NCBI GenBank assembly: GCA_031289445.1
Contig: JAITPL010000196.1
Coordinates: forward strand, 1 to 5,473
Length of the DNA: 5,473 nt
Direction of reading: 5' to 3'
From: Tannerella sp.
GTDB lineage: Bacteria; Bacteroidota; Bacteroidia; Bacteroidales; Tannerellaceae
The translations under genes and the position numbers were made by a program. A model generated the notes under the pieces. It worked only from the letters and a program-made list of their open reading frames with translations. It had not been told where the DNA came from and searched no databases. This document shows positions 1 through 5,473 of this stretch, piece after piece (the first letter of the stretch is position 1; each line of letters opens with the position of its first letter).

Positions 1-20
1 AATAATTTAATTTACATTTT
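1..20 (+). promoter_or_regulatory. end of the AT-rich 5' leader of ahpC
   Basis: The 20 bases before the ahpC start codon contain only A and T apart from a single C, and have no purine-rich Shine-Dalgarno sequence. This is typical of translation starts in Bacteroidota. The promoter, and any peroxide-sensing OxyR site (OxyR controls ahpCF in Bacteroides), would lie to the left of the window and cannot be judged. Confidence 0.5.
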
Positions 21-587
21 ATGGCAACAATTATCAATTCTTACATCCCTGAATTTAAGGTAGAAGCCTATCACGAAGGCGAGTTTAAAACAGTTACAGA
101 CAAGGACGTCAAAGGCAAATGGGGCGTGTTTTTCTTCTATCCGGCGGACTTCACGTTCGTGTGTCCGACCGAGCTTGAAGACATGGCCGACAACTATGCC
201 AAGTTCAAAGAGTTGGGCGTAGAGATTTACTCGATCAGCACCGACACTCACTTTACCCACAAGGCTTGGCACGACACCTCGGAAGCGGTCAAAAAAATCC
301 GCTACTACATGCTTGCCGACCCGACAGGTACTATCACCCGCGCCCTCGGAGTGCATATCGAAGAGGTGGGTCTGGCCTACAGAGGCACTTTTGTCTTCAA
401 CCCCGAAGGACAGATTAAAGTTTGCGAAGTGCACGACAACGGCATAGGACGCAACGCAGCCGAACTGCTTCGCAAGGTCGAAGCGGCTATCTTCGTGGCC
501 GAACATCCAAACGAAGTATGCCCCGCCAAGTGGAAAAAAGGCGACAAGACCCTCAAACCCGGCATCGACCTTGTAGGGAAAATCTAA
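21..587 (+). CDS. ahpC: alkyl hydroperoxide reductase subunit C, typical 2-Cys peroxiredoxin
   Basis: Cytoplasmic peroxidase that reduces H2O2, organic hydroperoxides and peroxynitrite and is recycled by AhpF. The 188 residues match the usual AhpC length (about 187), so the start at 21 is secure. The peroxidatic site is the PADFTFVCPTE stretch: Pro41, Thr45 and peroxidatic Cys48. Arg121 in YRGTFVF fits the conserved active-site arginine. The resolving cysteine is Cys167 in EVCPAKW, and the protein ends in LVGKI like the enterobacterial enzyme. STDTHFTHKAWH (residues 73-84) is also a family hallmark. No signal peptide is seen. Cys135 is an additional, third cysteine in a strand where E. coli AhpC has none. 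The gene stops 14 nt before ahpF, so the two should be co-transcribed. AhpC1/AhpC-type is clear; a Prx6 or BCP assignment is excluded by the C-terminal VCPAKW motif. Confidence 0.97.
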   Translation: MATIINSYIPEFKVEAYHEGEFKTVTDKDVKGKWGVFFFYPADFTFVCPTELEDMADNYAKFKELGVEIYSISTDTHFTHKAWHDTSEAVKKIRYYMLADPTGTITRALGVHIEEVGLAYRGTFVFNPEGQIKVCEVHDNGIGRNAAELLRKVEAAIFVAEHPNEVCPAKWKKGDKTLKPGIDLVGKI

Positions 588-601
588 TTAATTCGCAGCT
601 T

Positions 602-2161
602 ATGTTTGATAACGAATTAAAAGAGCAAGTACGCTCAATATTTGCCTCTCTGTCAGCCTCTTACGTTCTCGACGCTTACATCGCCGACGGACATGAAGCG
701 GGAGAGGAACTGCTCGAACTGCTCAACGAAACCGCCGCCTGCTCGGACAACATCACCGTTCGTTCGAACAGCGGGGCGGGTTTGGAGTTCCATATCCTCA
801 AGAACGGCGAGCGCACAGGACTGAAGTTCCGCATGTCGCCTAACGGTCATGAGTTCTCGACACTGCTGCTGGCCATACTCAACGCCGACGGCAAAGGCAA
901 AAACTTTCCCGACGAAGTGATTCAGGCCAGAGTAAAAGCCCTCAAAGGCGAGATAAATCTGACTACATACGTTTCGCTGACTTGCACCAACTGCCCCGAT
1001 GTGGCGCAGGCTCTCAACCTTATGTCGCTGCTCAATCCGAACATCAGGCACGAGGTTGTGGACGGCGCAATAAATGAGGCCGAAGTGGAGAACTTGAAGA
1101 TTCAGGGCGTGCCTGCCGTCTTTGCCGACGGAGAATTTATTCACTCCGGCAAGGCCGAGTTCGGCGAGTTGCTCGACAAACTTGAAGCCAAATATGGTCA
1201 GAATGAAAGCTCTACAATAGAGATAGATACGACCGAAAAACAGTACGACGTGATAGTTGTTGGCGGAGGGCCGGCAGGCTCTTCGGCGGCGATTTACTCA
1301 GCCCGCAAGGGATTGAAGGTCGCTATCCTGGCAGAACGTATCGGCGGGCAGGTAAAAGAAACGGTAGGGATTGAAAATCTTATCTCTGTCCCTAAAACAA
1401 CCGGCCAGCAACTCGCAGATAACCTCAAGCGTCATATTTCCGATTATCCGATAGATATATTTGAGAATCGGAGGGTTGAGACGGTTGAAATCGACGGCGG
1501 CATGAAGCGGCTTGGCCTCAAGGGAGGAGAGCGTTTTGCAGCCCCCGCGCTTATAATCGCTACCGGCGCAAGCTGGCGACGGCTGAACGTCAAGAACGAG
1601 GCCGAATATATAGGTCGCGGAGTGGCTTTCTGTCCTCATTGCGACGGTCCGTTCTACAAGGGCAAGCATGTAGCGGTCGTCGGTGGCGGCAACTCCGGCA
1701 TCGAAGCGGCTATAGACCTTGCCGGTATCTGCTCTAAGGTAACTGTACTTGAGTTTCTTCCCGAACTGAAAGCCGACAAGGTGCTACAGGATAAATTGAC
1801 GAATCTGCCTAATACAGAGGTGTTTGTTAACTCGCAAACACTTGAATTGGAGGCTGATGGCGTCAAGATAACAGGCATCAAGGTTAAAAATCGCGAGACC
1901 GCGGAAGAGCGCACCGTTGCACTTGACGGCGTCTTTGTACAGATAGGTTTGACGCCCAACAGCGCTGTATTCAAGGATATCGTCAATACCAACCGTATAG
2001 GCGAAATCGAAATCGACGAGCGTTGTCGCACAAACACGCCGGGCGTCTATGCCGCAGGCGACGTTTCAACCGTTCCCTACAAGCAAATAACCATAGCCAT
2101 GGGCGAAGGCGCCAAAGCAGCCCTCACCGCTTTTGACGACCGTATCAGAGGAGCGCTGTAA
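602..2161 (+). CDS. ahpF: alkyl hydroperoxide reductase subunit F, NAD(P)H-dependent flavoprotein
   Basis: Dedicated reductase of AhpC, moving electrons from NAD(P)H through FAD and two disulfide centres to AhpC. The 519 residues compare with 521 in E. coli. Residues 1 to about 200 are the tandem thioredoxin-fold N-terminal domain, with the AhpC-reducing centre Cys128-Thr-Asn-Cys131 (E. coli has CHNC). A polar linker (about 200-214) leads to a thioredoxin-reductase-like body: FAD-binding GGGPAG at 221-226, redox pair Cys344-Pro-His-Cys347, NAD(P)-binding GGGNSG at 361-366, and the second FAD motif TPGVYAAGD ending at Asp487. The frame stays open upstream to 422, but that extension lies inside ahpC and looks nothing like AhpF, whereas MFDNELKEQV at 602 is a good AhpF N-terminus. 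The start follows the ahpC stop by 14 nt and has no Shine-Dalgarno sequence. A terminator follows directly. The N-terminal domain rules out plain thioredoxin reductase. Confidence 0.97.
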   Translation: MFDNELKEQVRSIFASLSASYVLDAYIADGHEAGEELLELLNETAACSDNITVRSNSGAGLEFHILKNGERTGLKFRMSPNGHEFSTLLLAILNADGKGKNFPDEVIQARVKALKGEINLTTYVSLTCTNCPDVAQALNLMSLLNPNIRHEVVDGAINEAEVENLKIQGVPAVFADGEFIHSGKAEFGELLDKLEAKYGQNESSTIEIDTTEKQYDVIVVGGGPAGSSAAIYSARKGLKVAILAERIGGQVKETVGIENLISVPKTTGQQLADNLKRHISDYPIDIFENRRVETVEIDGGMKRLGLKGGERFAAPALIIATGASWRRLNVKNEAEYIGRGVAFCPHCDGPFYKGKHVAVVGGGNSGIEAAIDLAGICSKVTVLEFLPELKADKVLQDKLTNLPNTEVFVNSQTLELEADGVKITGIKVKNRETAEERTVALDGVFVQIGLTPNSAVFKDIVNTNRIGEIEIDERCRTNTPGVYAAGDVSTVPYKQITIAMGEGAKAALTAFDDRIRGAL

Positions 2162-2174
2162 ATTTTCATCACCG

Positions 2175-2223
2175 AAACCGCAAGTTCGCACTCAAGATAA
2201 TGGCGTGAATTTGCGGTTTTTTT
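2175..2223 (+). terminator. intrinsic terminator of the ahpCF operon
   Basis: A 17-position inverted repeat pairs 2175-2191 with 2203-2219 around an 11-nt loop. The outer part is AAACCGCAA with TTGCGGTTT; the inner part has two G-T wobbles and one A-C mismatch. Seven T residues run from 2217 to 2223, partly inside the stem. It begins 13 nt after the ahpF stop codon. The opposite strand has no matching T-tract, so it should work only for rightward transcription. Confidence 0.87.
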
Positions 2224-2238
2224 GTATCTTTTCCCAGT

Positions 2239-2252
2239 AAAAAAACTTTTTT
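2239..2252. other. A-tract/T-tract block upstream of the fabD promoter
   Basis: Seven A residues, a C and six T residues in a row. The block lies 12 bp upstream of the proposed -33 element, roughly -50 to -63 from the inferred transcription start. That is about where an UP-like or intrinsically curved element would sit, but no function is shown. The T-run could also serve as a weak second release site after the terminator. Confidence 0.3.
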
Positions 2253-2264
2253 CATCCCTCGTGC

Positions 2265-2295
2265 TTGTAAATCTCAATATTTTCATGTAATTTTG
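2265..2295 (+). promoter_or_regulatory. Bacteroidota-type promoter (-33 TTG, -7 TAnnTTTG) for the fabD unit
   Basis: TAATTTTG at 2288-2295 matches the Bacteroidota -7 consensus TAnnTTTG at every fixed position. TTG at 2265-2267 lies 20 bp upstream, the usual distance for the -33 element (consensus TTTG; here the first base is C). Transcription would start near 2300-2303, leaving an AT-rich leader of about 20 nt before the fabD ATG. The site lies after the ahpCF terminator and before the first gene of the next cluster, where a promoter is expected. The consensus is established for the phylum sigma-ABfr; its use here is inferred. Confidence 0.7.
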
Positions 2296-2321
2296 CGGCT
2301 CGAAATAATAATTTTAACTAT

Positions 2322-3221
2322 ATGAAAGTTTATGTATATCCCGGTCAAGGCTCGCAGTTTGTGGGCATGGGAAAGTCGATGTATGAAGAGAATAAGCGTG
2401 CCGGAGAACTGTTTGAGCAGGCTAACGAGATTCTCGATTTTCGTATTACAGACGTCATGTTCGCAGGTACGGACGAAGACCTTAAACAGACAAAAGTAAC
2501 GCAACCGGCCGTGTTCTTGCACTCGGTCATACTGTCCATGATATGGGGCAAGATGTTCACTCCGGGCATGATGGCAGGGCATTCGCTGGGCGAGTTTTCT
2601 GCCCTGACGGCTTCGGGGGCGATGACGTTTGAAGACGGTTTGCGGCTTGTATCCAAGCGTGCTTATGCGATGCAGAAAGCCTGCGAGTTACAGCCTTCGA
2701 CTATGGCTGCCGTCATCGGTTTGGCCGACGAGGCGGTAGAGAAGGTATGCGCCGAGTTGACGGACGACACAGTCATTTGCGCCAACTATAACTGCCCCGG
2801 ACAGTTGGTTATTTCGGGCAATGCGGCAGGTATCGACAAGGCCTGCGCCAAGCTGATTGCAGCAGGCGCTAAACGTGCATTGAAGCTCAAGGTCGGCGGC
2901 GCTTTCCACTCGCCACTGATGGAGCCTGCACGCACAGAACTTGCGGAAGCGATTGAAGCGACCTCGTTCAAGAAACCGGTATGCCCTATTTATCAGAATG
3001 TTACGGCCTTGCCTTCGACCGACGCCGACGAGATAAAAAAGAATCTTGTCGCACAGTTGACGGCGCCAGTGAGATGGACGCAGACCGTCAGGAACATGAT
3101 TGCCGACGGCGCAGATCATTTTGTTGAACTCGGACCGGGAAAAGTGCTTCAGGGACTTATCCTCAAGACGGACAACTCCGTTACAGCCGAAAGTTATCAA
3201 GATAAAATAACTCAGGATTAG
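2322..3221 (+). CDS. fabD: malonyl-CoA:acyl-carrier-protein transacylase
   Basis: Transfers malonyl from CoA to the phosphopantetheine arm of acyl carrier protein, supplying the extender unit for type II fatty-acid synthesis in the cytoplasm. At 299 residues it is slightly shorter than E. coli FabD (about 309). Visible motifs are PGQGSQFVGMG (7-17, oxyanion-hole region), the nucleophile elbow GHSLGE with Ser88, Arg113 in SKRAYAMQ (binds the malonyl carboxylate), catalytic His196 in GAFHSPLM, YQNVTA, TAPVRW and LGPGKVLQGL (270-279). The retained arginine points to malonyl rather than methyl- or acyl-only specificity. Being a free-standing protein close to another housekeeping gene, it is FabD rather than a polyketide-synthase acyltransferase domain. 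The start at 2322 follows an AT-rich leader and begins directly with the first beta strand. It is the first gene of a four-gene run, 20 nt before the DUF5063 gene. No other fab genes are in the window. Confidence 0.96.
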   Translation: MKVYVYPGQGSQFVGMGKSMYEENKRAGELFEQANEILDFRITDVMFAGTDEDLKQTKVTQPAVFLHSVILSMIWGKMFTPGMMAGHSLGEFSALTASGAMTFEDGLRLVSKRAYAMQKACELQPSTMAAVIGLADEAVEKVCAELTDDTVICANYNCPGQLVISGNAAGIDKACAKLIAAGAKRALKLKVGGAFHSPLMEPARTELAEAIEATSFKKPVCPIYQNVTALPSTDADEIKKNLVAQLTAPVRWTQTVRNMIADGADHFVELGPGKVLQGLILKTDNSVTAESYQDKITQD

Positions 3222-3241
3222 CGGTTTAGCACACAAGGACG

Positions 3242-3790
3242 ATGGAAAACAGAAAGGTATTGTTTGACAGGAACACATTGGAGTTTGTTACCGTAACGCT
3301 CGAATTTTGCGCGTTGATGGAGGCGACCGAACGTCATACGCTCTTTGCGTTCGTTGACAAGGGCGTCAAAATCATCCCCCTGCTTTACCTGAAAGCCGCC
3401 ATGCTGCCCGCTGTTGAAGAGCCTTTTGACGCCGACGAACTCGATTACTTCATCACCGAAGAGACTTATGAGGTCATACGCGCACGCATAGCCTCGCTGT
3501 TTGGCGAACATGATTCGTACCTCGAAACGTTTCATCCCGACATAGAATATAGCGACACCCCCATCGCTACTACTATTTCCGAAAGTCTGGCCGACGTCTA
3601 TCAGGACTTGGGCAACTTTGCAGCTCTCTTCCGTCAGGAAAACGAAGCCGTGATGCATCAGGCCTTGTATGTGTGCAACGAAAATTTCCGCCTCTACTGG
3701 GGGCAGAAACTGCTGAACGCCTTGCGCGCGATTCATTGCGTGCGATTCAGCGACGAAATACAGTATTCACCCGAAGACGAAAACGAATGA
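3242..3790 (+). CDS. DUF5063 domain protein, function unknown
   Basis: A soluble 182-residue protein with no signal peptide, membrane segment or recognisable catalytic motif. I assign it to DUF5063 from memory of Bacteroidales homologues. The recognisable blocks are an N-terminal helix with DRNTLEFVTVTLEFC (9-23), IIPLLYLKAAMLP (44-56), a YSDTPI segment mid-protein, a SLADVYQDLGNFAALF helix, and WGQKLLNALRAIH (153-165). It looks mostly helical and ends in an acidic tail (PEDENE). The start at 3242 is 20 nt after fabD. AAGGA at 3235-3239 is only 2 nt from the ATG, too near to be a working Shine-Dalgarno site. Its stop codon overlaps the next start as ATGA, so it is probably translated together with the exonuclease. 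From that coupling a role with the exonuclease or methyltransferase is possible, but no function is known to me. Confidence 0.85.
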   Translation: MENRKVLFDRNTLEFVTVTLEFCALMEATERHTLFAFVDKGVKIIPLLYLKAAMLPAVEEPFDADELDYFITEETYEVIRARIASLFGEHDSYLETFHPDIEYSDTPIATTISESLADVYQDLGNFAALFRQENEAVMHQALYVCNENFRLYWGQKLLNALRAIHCVRFSDEIQYSPEDENE

Positions 3791-4368
3791 ATTTTGCGCA
3801 AAAGATAAGTAAGGAAGCCATGTCTAAGATGCCGAGAGCTATTTTCGAGGGGCAAATAATATTAGTTGAAACGGAGCAAGCTCTCGATGAGGCGCTTGCT
3901 TATCTATCGACCTTGCGGGAAATAGGGTTTGACACCGAGACGCGACCAAGTTTCTCGAAAAATAAACAATACAAGATGTCGCTTGTGCAACTCTCGTCCG
4001 ACGATACCTGCTTCCTTATTCGCCTCAACAAACTGCACGGCATTCCGCCTGCGCTCGAGGCGTTCCTGAGGAATGAGAAAGTGAAAAAGATAGGCCTCTC
4101 CCTGCGCGACGACTTCAACGGATTGCATCGCATAACCGACGTGGCGCCGGGTAATTTTATCGACCTGCAAAATTATGTCGTCGATTTTGGCATCGAAGAT
4201 ATGAGCCTGCAGAAGATTTACGCCATTCTTTTTGCCAAGAAAATATCGAAACGCGAGCGTCTGACTAACTGGGAAGCCGAATATCTGACCGAAGCGCAAC
4301 GACGCTATGCGGCTCTCGACGCTTGGTCGTGCCTGCAAATTTATCAATTTTTAGAACGTTCAAAATGA
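3787..4368 (+). CDS. DEDDy-type 3'-5' exonuclease domain protein (RNase D/WRN-like)
   Basis: A single-domain exonuclease of 193 residues, expected to remove nucleotides from 3' ends with two metal ions. The DEDDy motifs are present: Exo I GFDTET (Asp49, Glu51), Exo II GLSLRDDFNGL (Asp109 likely, Asp108 beside it) and Exo III YAALDAW (Tyr174, Asp178). At about half the length of RNase D it lacks HRDC domains, so RNA or DNA substrate cannot be decided; the rRNA methyltransferase neighbour makes RNA plausible. FIDLQNY (124-130) and LSNWEAE-like LTNWEAEYL (159-167) fit the Bacteroidales family. The frame is open back to 3673 inside the previous gene, but ATG 3787, which shares ATGA with that gene's stop, gives the expected N-terminus leading into MPRAIFEGQI. 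ATG codons at 3820 and 3829 are alternatives that would not remove any motif. It overlaps the methyltransferase start by a second ATGA. Confidence 0.9.
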   Translation: MNFAQKISKEAMSKMPRAIFEGQIILVETEQALDEALAYLSTLREIGFDTETRPSFSKNKQYKMSLVQLSSDDTCFLIRLNKLHGIPPALEAFLRNEKVKKIGLSLRDDFNGLHRITDVAPGNFIDLQNYVVDFGIEDMSLQKIYAILFAKKISKRERLTNWEAEYLTEAQRRYAALDAWSCLQIYQFLERSK

Positions 4369-5473
4369 GTTATAACAGACTGATTCTCAAACCTAAAAAA
4401 GAAGACTCACTGATGAGGTTTCATCCCTGGGTCTTCTCTGGCGCGATAGCTTCGGCAGAGGGCGTAACCGATGGCGAGGTGGTCGAAATATACAGCTCTG
4501 ACGGCGCTTTTCTCGGCGTGGGTCATTTTCAGTCGGCCACCATAATGGTGCGCATATTGTCTTTCAAACCGGCTACCATCGACCTCGCGTTCTGGAAAGA
4601 CCGTTTCCGCCGCGCCCTCCAACTGCGACTGCTGACAGGGCTTGCTTCATCCGCGACAAGCAATACTTTCCGCCTGATTCACGGCGAAGGAGACGGTTTG
4701 CCGGGTCTTGTGGTTGATATTTACGGACAAACGGCTATCGTTCAGGCTCATTCAATAGGGATGCACCGCTCGCGCAAAGACATAGCCGTCGCCCTGCGGG
4801 AGGAACTGGCCGACAGTATAAGCCGCATCTATTACAAGTCCGAAGGGACGCTGCCCTCGCGTGCCGAACTGACCGACGAGAACGAGTACCTCTACGGCTC
4901 CGAAAGCGCGGATGCACACATAGCTATCGAAAACGGACTGAAGTTTCGTATCGACTGGCTGAAAGGTCAGAAGACAGGTTTCTTTATCGACCAGCGTGAA
5001 AACCGCACTCTGCTCGAACACTACGCTCGTGGGCGCGATGTGCTGAATATGTTTTGCTATACAGGCGGTTTTTCGGTTTATGCCCTGCGTGGAGGCGCTG
5101 CGACGGTGCACTCGGTTGACAGTTCGGCCAAAGCCATAGCGCTGACCGACGATAACGTAGCCCTGAATTTTCCGGACGACAAGCGTCATCAGGCCTTTAC
5201 CGACGACGCTTTCCGGTTTATGGAGACCATTGATAACCGCTACGATCTTATAATCCTCGACCCGCCCGCTTTTGCAAAACACAAGGACGCTTTGCGCAAT
5301 GCCCTGCAAGGTTATCGCAAGCTTAATGCCATAGCTATCGGCAAGATAAAACCCGGCGGTATATTGTTTACATTTTCCTGTTCGCAGATAGTGAGCAAGA
5401 TGGATTTTCGTTTGGCCGTCTTCAGCGCCGCCGCCCAGACCGGTCGCAGTGTCCGCATTCTGCATCAGTTGAC
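4365..5473 (+). CDS. rlmI: RlmI-like class I SAM-dependent rRNA methyltransferase, 3' end cut by the window
   Basis: Likely makes 5-methylcytosine in 23S rRNA (E. coli RlmI acts on C1962). 369 codons are open without a stop at the window edge; E. coli RlmI has 396, so about 25 residues are missing. Domains in order: PUA-like RNA-binding domain (about 4-80, with FHPWVFSGAI at 19-28), a central domain with HGEGDGLPGLVVDIYG (106-121), then the Rossmann methyltransferase domain. In the last, KGQKTGFFIDQREN (200-213) precedes SAM motif I VLNMFCYTGGFSVYA (226-240). Acidic Asp252 follows strand 2, motif IV is DPPAFAK (299-305), and TFSCSQ carries Cys339, the candidate catalytic cysteine. The last visible residues, ILHQL, match the start of the family's conserved C-terminal segment. 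ATG 4365 overlaps the exonuclease stop as ATGA. The exact target base is inferred; an RlmK/RlmL-type relative is less likely because of the PUA start. Confidence 0.92.
   Translation, partial: MSYNRLILKPKKEDSLMRFHPWVFSGAIASAEGVTDGEVVEIYSSDGAFLGVGHFQSATIMVRILSFKPATIDLAFWKDRFRRALQLRLLTGLASSATSNTFRLIHGEGDGLPGLVVDIYGQTAIVQAHSIGMHRSRKDIAVALREELADSISRIYYKSEGTLPSRAELTDENEYLYGSESADAHIAIENGLKFRIDWLKGQKTGFFIDQRENRTLLEHYARGRDVLNMFCYTGGFSVYALRGGAATVHSVDSSAKAIALTDDNVALNFPDDKRHQAFTDDAFRFMETIDNRYDLIILDPPAFAKHKDALRNALQGYRKLNAIAIGKIKPGGILFTFSCSQIVSKMDFRLAVFSAAAQTGRSVRILHQL

Noticed and set aside
12..506. A 164-codon open frame on the minus strand across ahpC
   Set aside because: It is the antisense shadow of a complete ahpC gene, with no motif of its own.
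422..601. Extension of the ahpF frame 60 codons upstream
   Set aside because: This stretch is inside ahpC, is rich in Arg and Ser as an out-of-frame reading would be, and has no AhpF similarity. ATG 602 gives the normal AhpF length.
3235..3239. AAGGA as a Shine-Dalgarno site for the DUF5063 gene
   Set aside because: It is only 2 nt from the ATG, too close for ribosome placement, and no other gene in the window uses such a site.
3673..3786. Upstream extension of the exonuclease frame
   Set aside because: It overlaps the DUF5063 coding region by 38 codons and is arginine-rich out-of-frame sequence. The ATGA overlap start at 3787 fits the family better.
3302..3799. GAATTTTGCGC occurs twice (3302-3312 and 3789-3799), with a related AATTTTGCG at the fabD promoter (2289-2297)
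   Set aside because: Two copies are within coding sequence in different frames and lack the TA of the -7 element. A short AT-rich word recurring this way is likely chance.
187..4816. The word GCCGAC or GCCGACG recurs many times across the window
   Set aside because: The copies I checked are in-frame Ala-Asp codons and are explained by codon preference. Spacing is irregular and I see no sign of an uptake or recombination signal.
4752..5465. A 237-codon open frame on the minus strand
   Set aside because: It lies wholly inside the methyltransferase gene, which carries all the expected motifs in its own frame. The antisense translation shows no recognisable domain.

Overview
The window looks like ordinary chromosome from a member of the Bacteroidota, probably order Bacteroidales. 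The phylum call rests on three things. The start codons have AT-rich leaders and no well-placed Shine-Dalgarno sequence. The one clear promoter, upstream of fabD, has the phylum's own -33/-7 form (TTG, 20 bp, TAATTTTG). The gene types also fit: a DUF5063 protein next to a short DEDDy exonuclease and an RlmI-type methyltransferase. Base composition is fairly balanced in the genes and AT-rich between them. All genes are on the + strand and nothing mobile is visible.

Region 1 (1-2161) is a peroxide-defence operon. ahpC encodes a typical 2-Cys peroxiredoxin and ahpF, 14 nt downstream, encodes its dedicated flavoprotein reductase. AhpF passes electrons from NAD(P)H through FAD, its CPHC centre and the CTNC centre of its N-terminal domain to oxidised AhpC, which reduces H2O2 and organic hydroperoxides. 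The ahpC promoter lies outside the window. A strong intrinsic terminator at 2175-2223 closes the operon.

Region 2 (2224-2321) is a short AT-rich intergenic stretch with an A-tract/T-tract block and a good Bacteroidota promoter for the next transcription unit.

Region 3 (2322-5473) is a tightly packed unit of four genes. fabD (malonyl-CoA:ACP transacylase) is followed after 20 nt by a DUF5063 gene of unknown function. That gene overlaps a small DEDDy 3'-5' exonuclease gene by ATGA, which in turn overlaps by ATGA an RlmI-like 23S rRNA m5C methyltransferase gene that runs off the right edge. The last three are probably translationally coupled and suggest an RNA-handling module. fabD, a membrane-lipid housekeeping gene, may simply share the promoter.

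I see no CRISPR array, tRNA, rRNA, insertion sequence, prophage or clearly new system. The least explained item is the coupled set of DUF5063, exonuclease and methyltransferase genes.
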